Assembly: GCA_934546985.1 (NCBI GenBank)
Contig: CAKTEE010000015.1
Coordinates: 1 to 47,430 of the forward strand
DNA from: an uncultured Eubacteriales bacterium
Lineage (GTDB): Bacteria; Bacillota; Clostridia; Oscillospirales; Acutalibacteraceae
Length of the DNA: 47,430 nucleotides
Direction: 5' to 3'
A program made the translations under genes and the position numbers. This document shows, piece by piece, positions 16,851-24,712 of this stretch. The stretch's first letter is position 1. Every line of letters begins with the position of its first letter. The notes under the pieces are model-generated. The model was not told where the DNA came from and searched no databases. It was given only the letters and a program-made list of their open reading frames with translations.

Positions 16851-16917
16851 AGACTAATTTACTGTATATTCAATGGAAAATGAAGGAAAATAATATTATG
16901 GGAAGGGGTGTTGATCT

Positions 16918-17667
16918 ATGCTTGCATTGGTGACTGGGGCAAGCTCCGGCTTAGGACGCGATATGGCGCGTGCGCTTCATGCCCGCGGATATGAGTTGAT
17001 TTTGGTTGCAAGACGGGAAGAACGCCTTAGGGAGTTACAGAAGGAATTGTCCAATGCGGAAATTATTGCGATGGATTTATCAGTTCCGGATAACTGTATG
17101 GCGCTTTATGAAAGTTTGAAGGAACGGGAGATTGACGTTGTGATTAACAATGCCGGATTCGGTGCCTTTGGTTTTTTTGATGAAGTTTCTCTTGAAACGG
17201 AGCTTTCCATGATACAAACCAATGTGGTTGCAGTGCATATACTTACCAAGCTATTTTTACAGGATTTTCTTCAGAAAGATAAAGGCTATATCATGAATGT
17301 GTCATCCTCCGCCTCGTTTTTGCCTGGCCCGTTAATGGCAGGATATTATTCTACCAAGGCGTATGTTTTAAGGTTAACGCAGGCTGTTTGGGAAGAATTA
17401 AAGAAAAAAGGAAGTCATGTGTCTGTCAGCGTTTTTTCTCCTGGGCCGGTAGAGACTGAATTTAACAGGGTTGCCAATGTGGAGTTTGGTGTAAAAAGTT
17501 TGCAAAGCCGGCAGGCGGCAAATTATGCAGTAAAGAAAATGTTTGACCGCAAAATGACCATTGTTCCGGGAGCTCGTATGAAATTGCTGAAATTTTTAAT
17601 ACGCCTTGCACCGGACAGACTTCTTTTAAGAGTGTCATATCATATTCAGCATCGGAAACGGAAATAA
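16918..17667 (+). CDS. Short-chain dehydrogenase/reductase (SDR) family oxidoreductase
   Basis: A 249-residue classical SDR with an NAD(P)-binding Rossmann fold: TGASSGLG at residues 6-13, the NNAGFG segment, and catalytic Ser130, Tyr143 and Lys147 (YYSTK). Arg residues after the second strand (ARREER) suggest NADPH preference. The C-terminal half (FSPGPVETEFNR) matches the DltE/YqjQ-like group. GAAGGGG precedes the ATG. The substrate cannot be inferred. It sits after the carbonic anhydrase gene and before a terminator. Confidence 0.9.
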   Translation: MLALVTGASSGLGRDMARALHARGYELILVARREERLRELQKELSNAEIIAMDLSVPDNCMALYESLKEREIDVVINNAGFGAFGFFDEVSLETELSMIQTNVVAVHILTKLFLQDFLQKDKGYIMNVSSSASFLPGPLMAGYYSTKAYVLRLTQAVWEELKKKGSHVSVSVFSPGPVETEFNRVANVEFGVKSLQSRQAANYAVKKMFDRKMTIVPGARMKLLKFLIRLAPDRLLLRVSYHIQHRKRK

Positions 17668-17690
17668 AAAGCCAAAAACAAATAGAAAAG

Positions 17691-17727
17691 GATAACCCGG
17701 GAAGGAAAGATTTTCGGGGTTATTTTA
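17691..17727. terminator. Terminator between the SDR and GNAT genes
   Basis: ATAACCC (17692-17698) pairs with GGGTTAT (17717-17723), followed on the plus strand by TTTTAT. The right arm overlaps the stop codon of the converging GNAT gene. Confidence 0.6.
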
Positions 17728-18226
17728 TGCGAGTGTATTTATCTGCTGCAATAAAGTAGTTTGGGTTTATTGGATTCGATGATTTTCTCATCAGATAATT
17801 GGTTAGGGAAACGCCGTTTCTGATTGCTTTTTGTTCCTGTATTACCTGATAGCCCCTGCTGATGAAAAATGGCTGAGCCGTAATAGAAGCATGAACAGAA
17901 AACTCAGATGCCGGACAATTGGATTCCAATGCTTGACAGATTGCACTTCCGATGCCCTGATGCTGATAATCTTCGTGTACATATAACCTGTCAAAGTAAC
18001 CGGATTTATCCATATCGCCAAACCCCACGATTAAGTTTTCCTTAACGGCAACAACGGTATCATGTTCCGTAAAAGATTGATTCCATACAGTTAAGTCAAT
18101 GTTTCCCGATGCCCAGGCGTTTAGCTGTTCTTTTGTATAATCTTTTGCATTTACAGTGTGTACCGTATGATAGAATAGTTCTGCTAACATTTTGCAGTCA
18201 GCGGGTTTATATTTTCTGATAATCAT
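17720..18226 (-). CDS. GNAT family N-acetyltransferase
   Basis: A 168-residue acetyl-CoA-dependent acetyltransferase. The N-terminus (IIRKYKPADCKMLAELF) and the acetyl-CoA loop YVHEDYQHQGIGSAICQALE (the Q-x-x-G-x-G/A pattern is HQGIGS) are typical; the GYQVIQEQ segment closes the fold. It resembles the YafP/ElaA-like group with an HASITAQPFFISRGY stretch, which in relatives acetylates small molecules or peptides. The substrate is unknown. Single gene, converging with the SDR gene. Confidence 0.88.
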   Translation of the reverse strand: MIIRKYKPADCKMLAELFYHTVHTVNAKDYTKEQLNAWASGNIDLTVWNQSFTEHDTVVAVKENLIVGFGDMDKSGYFDRLYVHEDYQHQGIGSAICQALESNCPASEFSVHASITAQPFFISRGYQVIQEQKAIRNGVSLTNYLMRKSSNPINPNYFIAADKYTRIK

Positions 18227-18390
18227 TGTAAATTCCTCTGCAAATTTGAATTGCCTTTATGCTTTGTTAACATAGATTTGCCGGCAGGCAATATAAAATC
18301 ACTTCTGATGTCTGTTCAATATCAAAAGTAATTTTCTAAAGTTTCACTATCATTTTTTGATGGAGCGGACAGTAACTATTGATTGAATCG

Positions 18391-19575
18391 TTACAGATAT
18401 TTTTGAAACGGCAGGGGGGAAGGCCATGCCTGAACGATTTCTTCGTAACGGGTATAGGCTTTTTTTACTGCGTCAAACCATGAAATGTAGACATGGTCAG
18501 CCGCGTTTTTTCCAACTTCTGCAAGCTTTTTGGTGTCACTGATAGCGTCCAGTATTGCCTGGGCGCATGATTCGCTGTTTTCCTCAGCAAGATAGCCGGA
18601 AAAACCGTCTTTCACCCCTTCGGCGGCACAACTGTCTTTGACAAGTATACTCGGGCAGCTGCATGCTGCGGCTTCGCGTACCACCAGTCCGTTAGTATCA
18701 TATGTGGAAGGAAACAGGAATAAATCGGCAATGCTGTAAAAAGCACGCAGGTCTTCCCTGTCGGAAACATTGCCGGCGAAAAATACTTTTTCTTCCAGTC
18801 CCAAATTCCAGCTGGTTTGTTCTACATCTTCGCGGTCAAAACCGTCCCCTACGAAAATCATGCGAAAGTCGATTTTTTTATCATCAAGGATTTTCAGCGC
18901 ATCAAGTATCAGCCGCAGGTTTTTATACCATATCATTCTGCCGACAAAGAGGAATACGGGGATACCGTTGGGAATATCGAAAGAATCCTTGAGCTTTTCA
19001 CAGATTTCTGCTGGGGCCGTGCCTTTCTCGAAATCCACTCCGTTTTCCATAACGCGGTAAGCGCCTTTATAGCCAAGACTTTGCAGGTTTTTACCCGCAC
19101 CGTCGCTGACCGCCCAAACTTCGTCTGCCGTGTTGATGTTGGAAACAACCAGTTCCAGTGCAAGTTTTCGAGGGATTCGGCCGGAAACTCTTGTGTGAAT
19201 ATCAATATCAAACTTCGTATGATAGGTTAATATTACGGGAATATCCTGTTTTTGTGTCAGCAGGCGGGAAAGCAGGGCAGAGGCAAACGGACAGTGCAGA
19301 TGAATCAGGTCAAGCTCCCTGTTCCGCAGGTATTCAATGGTTTTGATACTGAAAGGGTTCCCCGCGCGGTATCCGATTTTTTTATCCAGCGGCAGGGAAC
19401 GGTAGCGGTAGACTTCAAAGGGAAATTTATCAATATAACCCGGGTATTTTGGGGTAACAACAAGGCTTTTGCCGAAATTATTATTTATAATTGCCGCGTA
19501 ATTTTGAACGGCGTTTGCAACACCGTCAATCTGCGGAGGGAAAGAATCGTTAAATAAACCTACGTTAAGCTTCAT
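18391..19575 (-). CDS. GT4-type glycosyltransferase
   Basis: A 394-residue GT-B fold enzyme that transfers a sugar from a nucleotide donor. The N-terminal domain opens with a FNDSFPPQIDGVANAVQNYA glycine loop, and HLHCPFASALLSRL and ILTYHTKFD follow; the C-terminal domain has FVGRMIWYKNL and the donor-site STYDTNGLVVREAAAC (a variant of the usual E-x7-E, with Asp in the first position). The pattern fits diacylglycerol glucosyltransferases and other cytoplasmic-face membrane glycosyltransferases. Start at ATG 19575, with GAAAGGG 9 bases upstream; an ATG at 19605 is in frame but has no site. It is divergent from hprK. Confidence 0.88.
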   Translation of the reverse strand: MKLNVGLFNDSFPPQIDGVANAVQNYAAIINNNFGKSLVVTPKYPGYIDKFPFEVYRYRSLPLDKKIGYRAGNPFSIKTIEYLRNRELDLIHLHCPFASALLSRLLTQKQDIPVILTYHTKFDIDIHTRVSGRIPRKLALELVVSNINTADEVWAVSDGAGKNLQSLGYKGAYRVMENGVDFEKGTAPAEICEKLKDSFDIPNGIPVFLFVGRMIWYKNLRLILDALKILDDKKIDFRMIFVGDGFDREDVEQTSWNLGLEEKVFFAGNVSDREDLRAFYSIADLFLFPSTYDTNGLVVREAAACSCPSILVKDSCAAEGVKDGFSGYLAEENSESCAQAILDAISDTKKLAEVGKNAADHVYISWFDAVKKAYTRYEEIVQAWPSPLPFQKYL

Positions 19576-19743
19576 GGAAGAATACCCTTTCGATATATTT
19601 TGCATTTATTATGATACTATGTGTGCGCCTGCAAAGCAAGAAGCCTATGTATTTTTTTCCAGATTCTGCGGAACAATAAATAAAAGAGCGGTATAGTGTA
19701 TATTTTTAACCTGAAAAATACATATGTATCAGAAACAACCCCC

Positions 19744-19799
19744 TTTTCATTTACATTATTATGATTTATAATAGAAATATTAAGTTCCCTATTAGGAAC
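19744..19799 (+). promoter_or_regulatory. Candidate hprK promoter and adjacent dyad
   Basis: TATAAT at 19767-19772, with a weak TTTTCA 17 bases upstream (19744-19749). Just downstream lies an inverted repeat GTTCC-CTATTA-GGAAC at 19784-19799, 30 bases before the start codon of hprK. It could be an operator or a small leader hairpin. Confidence 0.45.
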
Positions 19800-19828
19800 A
19801 TTCTGCCTGAAAGAAAGGGTGGCAAAAA

Positions 19829-20803
19829 ATGTCGACACAGTATACCGTGCCGTTGTCTAAATTGATAAAAGACCTTACTTTGGAGGTTTTATATACCCCA
19901 AAGGAGCCAAAGGATATTTATATTACCTGTGCGGATGTTAACCGTCCGGGATTGTTGATTTCTGCTTATGATGATTATTTTGACGCCGCCAGAATCCAGA
20001 TACTTGGATTGTCTGAAATCGGCTACCTGAGTAATTTGGATGAGGAAGTGCGGCACAGAAGCATTGAACGGTTAATGTCCAAACGCCCCAGCGCCGTTAC
20101 TATTACCCGTAAACTGGATATTTTTGAAGATATTTATACCTGTGCCCAAAAGTATGAAGTACCGCTTTTGCGTACGGTGGAAACAACGTCGGATTTTATG
20201 TCTATATTAATTTCTTATCTGAATGTTGAACTTGCTCCCCGCATCACCCGCCACGGCGTGTTGGTGGAGGTTTATGGCGAAGGTTTGCTCCTGCTGGGCG
20301 AAAGCGGCGTTGGTAAAAGTGAAACTGCAATTGAACTGGTAAAGCGCGGTCATCGGCTGATTGCAGATGATGCTGTAGAAATCCGCAAAGTGTCCTCAAG
20401 GACGCTGGTAGGTTCTGCGCCGGAAAATATCCGCCATTTTATAGAACTGCGTGGTATCGGCATTATCAATGCACGCCGGATTTTTGGTATGGGCGCTGTA
20501 AAGCTGACGGAAAAAATAGATTTGGTTATCAATCTGGAATTGTGGAATAAGGATAAAGTATATGACCGCATGGGATTGGAGAGTGAGACAACGGAGATTT
20601 TAGGTATCAATGTGCCGTCTACAATTATTCCCGTTAAACCCGGACGTAACCTTGCTATTATTATTGAGGTTGCGGCAATGAATAACCGCCAGAAAAAAAT
20701 GGGCTACAATGCCGCGCGGGAACTGCTGCGCAACCTTGGCATGGATACCGGGGAACCGGCGGCAGATTCCAAAGACGACTTGGAAGTTTGGCAAACTTAT
20801 TAA
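19829..20803 (+). CDS. hprK: HPr kinase/phosphorylase
   Basis: Bifunctional enzyme that phosphorylates and dephosphorylates HPr at Ser46 and so sets carbon catabolite control in Firmicutes. The 324-residue product has the usual length. Walker A is GESGVGKS at residues 157-164; the HRLIADDAVEI and the RGIGIINARRIFGMGA (HprK signature region) follow. The ATG is preceded by AAAGGGTGG. glcK follows 51 bases downstream, which fits a common carbon-metabolism transcript. Confidence 0.96.
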   Translation: MSTQYTVPLSKLIKDLTLEVLYTPKEPKDIYITCADVNRPGLLISAYDDYFDAARIQILGLSEIGYLSNLDEEVRHRSIERLMSKRPSAVTITRKLDIFEDIYTCAQKYEVPLLRTVETTSDFMSILISYLNVELAPRITRHGVLVEVYGEGLLLLGESGVGKSETAIELVKRGHRLIADDAVEIRKVSSRTLVGSAPENIRHFIELRGIGIINARRIFGMGAVKLTEKIDLVINLELWNKDKVYDRMGLESETTEILGINVPSTIIPVKPGRNLAIIIEVAAMNNRQKKMGYNAARELLRNLGMDTGEPAADSKDDLEVWQTY

Positions 20804-20854
20804 AAAACGGTGCAAACAAAATAAACGGGCGTTGCCTGCAAAGGGAGAAACTGT

Positions 20855-21814
20855 ATGTATACAATCGGCGTTGACCTTGGAGGAACCAATATCGCAGTTG
20901 GCGTAGTTGGGGAGGATTATAAAATTCTGGGCAAAGCAAGCCTGAAAACCCATGCTACAAGGGAGCCTGTTGAAATTTTCCGCGATATGAAAAAAGCGGC
21001 GGACATTGCATTGGAGCAAGCCGGCGCCGGCTGGGAGCAAATTAACTGGATTGGCGTGGGCACGCCGGGTACACCTAATAAAGACACGGGAATTATTGAG
21101 TTTGCAGGTAACTTGAATTTTAGGAATGTCCCTGCTGTAGCTATGATTGAAGAAATCATGAATAAAAAAGTCTATTTAGAAAACGATGCAAGCTGTGCCG
21201 CGTACGGCGAGTTTAAAGCGGGCGCCGGCAGGAATTATAAAAGCATGGTTGCTATCACGTTAGGTACAGGTGTTGGCGGAGGCGTTATCCTTGATGGAAA
21301 AATATACAGCGGTTACAATTTTGCCGGCGGCGAATTAGGGCATATGGTTATTGACATTAACGGTGCGGAATGTACCTGCGGGAGGCTTGGCTGCTGGGAG
21401 GCGTATGCGTCTGCGACGGCATTGATCCGTCAGACAAAAGACGCTATGCGCAAGGACCCCGACAGTTATATGTGGGAACTGGTGAATAAAAATATCGACC
21501 TTGTCAATGGGCGCACATCTTTTGACGGAATGCGTGCGGGAGACCCCGCGGCAAAACGTGTGGTTGATCAGTATATTTATTATCTTGCCTGCGGTATCAT
21601 TAATACGATTAATATTTTCCAGCCGGAGCTGCTGTGCGTTGGAGGCGGTATCAGCAAGGAAGGGGAAATTTTACTGGCACCGGTCCGCAAATATGTAGAG
21701 CATGAGCGTTTCAGCGTTTATGCAAAGCGGCAGACAAAGATTGTTGCGGCGGAATTAGGAAACGACGCCGGAATTATCGGCGCGGCGCTTTTGGGAGAAC
21801 AGGAGAACCTATAA
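20855..21814 (+). CDS. glcK: ROK family glucokinase
   Basis: Phosphorylates glucose with ATP in the cytoplasm, feeding glycolysis. The 319-residue protein has the ATP-binding DLGGTN motif at residues 7-12, the substrate region with LENDASCAAYGE and GTGVGGGVI, and the ROK zinc motif CTCGRLGCWE (Cys173, Cys175, Cys180). AAAGGGAG lies before the ATG. It is placed between hprK and a strong terminator, so it ends the hprK transcript. pfkA, the next kinase of the pathway, lies at the end of the same gene block. Confidence 0.94.
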   Translation: MYTIGVDLGGTNIAVGVVGEDYKILGKASLKTHATREPVEIFRDMKKAADIALEQAGAGWEQINWIGVGTPGTPNKDTGIIEFAGNLNFRNVPAVAMIEEIMNKKVYLENDASCAAYGEFKAGAGRNYKSMVAITLGTGVGGGVILDGKIYSGYNFAGGELGHMVIDINGAECTCGRLGCWEAYASATALIRQTKDAMRKDPDSYMWELVNKNIDLVNGRTSFDGMRAGDPAAKRVVDQYIYYLACGIINTINIFQPELLCVGGGISKEGEILLAPVRKYVEHERFSVYAKRQTKIVAAELGNDAGIIGAALLGEQENL

Positions 21815-21842
21815 TTTAGGAAGATGCTGTTTTTGAAAGTTG

Positions 21843-21904
21843 AAAGTCCGTACAGTGAGCGGGGGACGTATGGCTTATCTCCTCTGCTCCCGCGGGCTTT
21901 TTAT
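21843..21904 (+). terminator. Terminator between glcK and murB
   Basis: A two-part stem: AAAGTCCG (21843-21850) pairs with CGGGCTTT (21893-21900), and GAGCGGGGGA (21857-21866) pairs with TCCTCTGCTC (21880-21889), using a few G-U pairs, followed by TTTTTAT. It lies inside the open frame that precedes the true murB start, and so argues against that longer frame. Confidence 0.7.
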
Positions 21905-21982
21905 CCAATATACACGGCGATTCCTACGGTAAATTTACTGATGGTAGGATTGCCGGAAAAACCGTTTTTGTGGAGGTTAATG

Positions 21983-22894
21983 ATGGGGAAAATGGAAGCC
22001 TACTATGAGTTTGCCGTGGAGACCGGCTGCAAGGCTTTGCGGAATGAACCAATGGCAAAGTACACCAGCTTTAAAATCGGCGGACCGGCGGAAGTGTTTT
22101 TAGCGCCTGATTCTCCGCAGCAATTGGTATTGTTGGTGCAGGAGGCAAAAAAGCTGGGCGTTCCGGTTACTGTTTTTGGCAACGGCAGTAATCTTTTGGT
22201 GGCGGATGAAGGAATCCGCGGCGCGGTTATCCATATGGATCAGGGCTTTCAGTGGCTGAGAATGGTATCGGAAACGGAAATTGAGTGTGCGGCAGGCGTG
22301 CCGCTGAAACGGCTGTGCCTTTTTGCGCTGGAACACAGCCTGACCGGGTTGGAGTTTGCCTATGGTATTCCGGGCAGTGCAGGCGGTGCGGCGTTTATGA
22401 ATGCAGGCGCTTACGGCGGGGAGATGAAAGAGGTTCTGACGGCATGCACCCATATTGCACCGGACGGTACATTGGGCAGGCTGGAAGGAAATGCACTGGA
22501 ACTTTCTTACCGTCACAGTGCATACAACGATAGTGGCTGTATTATTACAGCGTTGTTTTTAAAGCTTCAAAAAGGCAATCCGGAAGAGATTGCACAGAAA
22601 CATAAAGAGTTGATGGGAAGGCGCAGGGAGAAACAGCCTTTGGAATATCCCAGCGCCGGCAGTGTTTTTAAACGTCCTGAGGGCTATTTTGCCGGAACGC
22701 TGATTGAGCAGTGCGGACTGAAAGGCAGGGCTGTCGGCGGTGCCCAGGTCAGCCAAAAACATGCTGGTTTTATTATCAATACTGGTGGGGCAACCTGCGC
22801 GGATGTTTTGTCGCTGATTGCCCTGATTCAGGAGGAGGTATTCCGGAAGACCGGAGTCCGGTTGGAACTGGAAATTCGCAGGATAGGTGGATAA
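21983..22894 (+). CDS. murB: UDP-N-acetylenolpyruvoylglucosamine reductase
   Basis: FAD enzyme that makes UDP-MurNAc, an early cytoplasmic step of peptidoglycan synthesis. The 303-residue product has the FAD-binding YTSFKIGGPAEVF and FGNGSNLLVADEGIRG segments, GIPGSAGGAAFMNAGAYGGE, and the catalytic Ser region PSAGSVFKRP. The frame is open back to 21824, but I start at ATG 21983 because GGAGG is 6 bases before it, because it gives the family length, and because the terminator at 21843-21904 lies inside the longer frame. The stop is 2 bases before rapZ. Confidence 0.95.
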   Translation: MGKMEAYYEFAVETGCKALRNEPMAKYTSFKIGGPAEVFLAPDSPQQLVLLVQEAKKLGVPVTVFGNGSNLLVADEGIRGAVIHMDQGFQWLRMVSETEIECAAGVPLKRLCLFALEHSLTGLEFAYGIPGSAGGAAFMNAGAYGGEMKEVLTACTHIAPDGTLGRLEGNALELSYRHSAYNDSGCIITALFLKLQKGNPEEIAQKHKELMGRRREKQPLEYPSAGSVFKRPEGYFAGTLIEQCGLKGRAVGGAQVSQKHAGFIINTGGATCADVLSLIALIQEEVFRKTGVRLELEIRRIGG

Positions 22895-22896
22895 TC

Positions 22897-23754
22897 ATGG
22901 ATTTTGTAGTTGTGACCGGCTTGTCCGGTGCGGGAAAGTCAAGATGTATGAATGCACTGGAGGATATTGGATTTTATTGTGTGGATAATATGCCTCCATT
23001 ACTAATTTCTAAATTTACAGAACTTTTGCTGGATGCACAGGATCAGCATGATAAAGTGGCGATTGTGACGGATATTCGGGGAGGTACGAAATTCAGTGCG
23101 ATTGTCAGCAGTCTGAAATCTTTAAAGGAACAGGGCTGCAATTGCAAAATTCTTTTTATTGACGCGAATGATGATGTTCTGGCGCACCGCTATAAAGAAA
23201 CACGCCGCAGGCATCCCCTGCATGGTGAAATCGGGGATTCCGTTTATGCGGCGATTAAAAAAGAACGGCAGATTCTGCTGCCGTTAAGGGAAAAAGCGGA
23301 TTATGTGATTGATACGTCTTATCTTTCCCCGGCACAGCTTAAACAGCGTGTAACGGAAATGTTCCTTGGCAATGGGATTGCAGGTATGCATATTACCTGT
23401 ATTTCCTTTGGTTTTAAATACGGTCTTCCAGCAGAAGCTGATTTGGTTTTTGATGTGCGCTGTTTACCCAATCCATTTTATGTTGAAGAATTGAAGCCGC
23501 AGACTGGGCTTGACCGACCGGTATATGATTTTGTTATGCAGTATGAAGAAACGAAAGAATACCTTGCCAAACTCATGGATTTGACGGATTATTTGATTCC
23601 CCTTTATTGCAAGGAGGGGAAGAGCCAGTTGATGATTGCGTTTGGATGTACAGGCGGGAAACACCGTTCTGTTGTGTTTGCACAAAATATGAACGAGCAC
23701 CTTTTACAGGCAGGTTACTTATCCGGTGTACACCACAGGGATATTTTAAAATAA
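22897..23754 (+). CDS. rapZ: RNase adapter/nucleotide-binding protein RapZ (YvcJ)
   Basis: A 285-residue protein with an N-terminal P-loop (GLSGAGKS at residues 8-15), DNMPP and the RETRRRHPL-like segment KETRRRHPLHG, and the C-terminal RapZ domain (SFGFKYGLPAEADLVFDVR, FGCTGGKHRSV). In Firmicutes the YvcJ member hydrolyses GTP and affects competence and sRNA-dependent control; in E. coli RapZ directs glmZ decay. Start at ATG 22897, with AGGTGG 6 bases upstream; the frame is open further upstream over murB but this is spurious. The usual neighbour yvcK is missing between this gene and whiA. Confidence 0.95.
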   Translation: MDFVVVTGLSGAGKSRCMNALEDIGFYCVDNMPPLLISKFTELLLDAQDQHDKVAIVTDIRGGTKFSAIVSSLKSLKEQGCNCKILFIDANDDVLAHRYKETRRRHPLHGEIGDSVYAAIKKERQILLPLREKADYVIDTSYLSPAQLKQRVTEMFLGNGIAGMHITCISFGFKYGLPAEADLVFDVRCLPNPFYVEELKPQTGLDRPVYDFVMQYEETKEYLAKLMDLTDYLIPLYCKEGKSQLMIAFGCTGGKHRSVVFAQNMNEHLLQAGYLSGVHHRDILK

Positions 23755-23789
23755 CAAAGCAGGGAAAAGTTCGGTGAAATGGATGTGGA

Positions 23790-24695
23790 ATGATGTCGTT
23801 TGCCTCAGATGTAAAAAGTGAATTGTTGGCGATTGAGCGGGAATATGGATGCTGTGAAACAGCGGAGGCTTATGGAATGCTGTTGTTTGGGCATTCCTTT
23901 AATGCCCGGGATATCAGCCTGCAAACGGAAAATAGGGAGATTGCAAAGCTTTACAGCCGTCTTGTTTTTGATGTTACCGGCATTGAACCTTTGCTGTCCC
24001 CGTCGGACGCAGGTAAACAAGGAGCTGTAGTTGAGAAGGCCAAGGAGCGTTCCACCGTATTGGAGATTTTCGGTCATACGGGCAACGAGCCTTCCCTGCG
24101 GATTAACCATGGGAATATTGAGAATGAATGCTGTATTTCTGCATTTATTCGAGGCGTGTTTTTATCCTGCGGCACAGTAACATCACCGCAGAAAGATTAC
24201 CATCTTGAATTTTGCGTTCCTTACCGAAAGCTTTGCCAAGATTTTATGAAGTTTCTGGAAGAACTGGACTTTAAGCCGAAGCTTGTAGAACGCAAAGGCT
24301 ATCAGATTATTTATTTTAAGGAAAGCGAAAAGATAGAGGATCTGCTGACCTGCATGCAGGCCGTGCAGTCTTCCCTTGCGCTGATGAATATAAAGATATA
24401 TAAGGATTTCAGGAACAAAGCCAATCGTATCACGAACTGTGAAACAGCAAATATTTCCAAAACTGTAGCGGCGGCGGGGGAGCAGCTTGATGCAATCGCC
24501 CGTATTAAAGCTGCGGATTGTTTTGAGTCCCTGCCGGATGAATTGCGGGAGCTTGCGCTTCTGCGGGAGGAAAATCCGGAAATGTCCCTGCGTGAGCTGG
24601 GCGAAATCCTAACAACGCCCATATCCCGTTCCGGAGTAAATCACCGCCTGAAACGGCTGATACAGCTGGCGGGTGAACTGCCGCAGGCAGAGTAA
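23790..24695 (+). CDS. whiA: Sporulation/cell-division regulator WhiA
   Basis: A 301-residue DNA-binding protein of the WhiA family. It has an N-terminal degenerate LAGLIDADG homing-endonuclease-like domain (SFASDVKSELL, then AFIRGVFLSCGTV) and a C-terminal helix-turn-helix ending LRELGEILTTPISRSGVNHRLKRL. In Bacillus and Streptomyces it links division, chromosome segregation or sporulation. Start: ATG ATG at 23790/23793, with only a weak GGA upstream; the second Met matches the family N-terminus. It belongs to the murB-rapZ-whiA-dnaE run. Confidence 0.93.
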   Translation: MMSFASDVKSELLAIEREYGCCETAEAYGMLLFGHSFNARDISLQTENREIAKLYSRLVFDVTGIEPLLSPSDAGKQGAVVEKAKERSTVLEIFGHTGNEPSLRINHGNIENECCISAFIRGVFLSCGTVTSPQKDYHLEFCVPYRKLCQDFMKFLEELDFKPKLVERKGYQIIYFKESEKIEDLLTCMQAVQSSLALMNIKIYKDFRNKANRITNCETANISKTVAAAGEQLDAIARIKAADCFESLPDELRELALLREENPEMSLRELGEILTTPISRSGVNHRLKRLIQLAGELPQAE

Positions 24696-24712
24696 AGAGG
24701 GGGAGGGAGATT

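Noticed and set aside
22711..22896. Upstream extension of rapZ over murB
   Set aside because: The extension is in a different frame of a certain gene; ATG 22897 has a ribosome binding site and matches the RapZ N-terminus.
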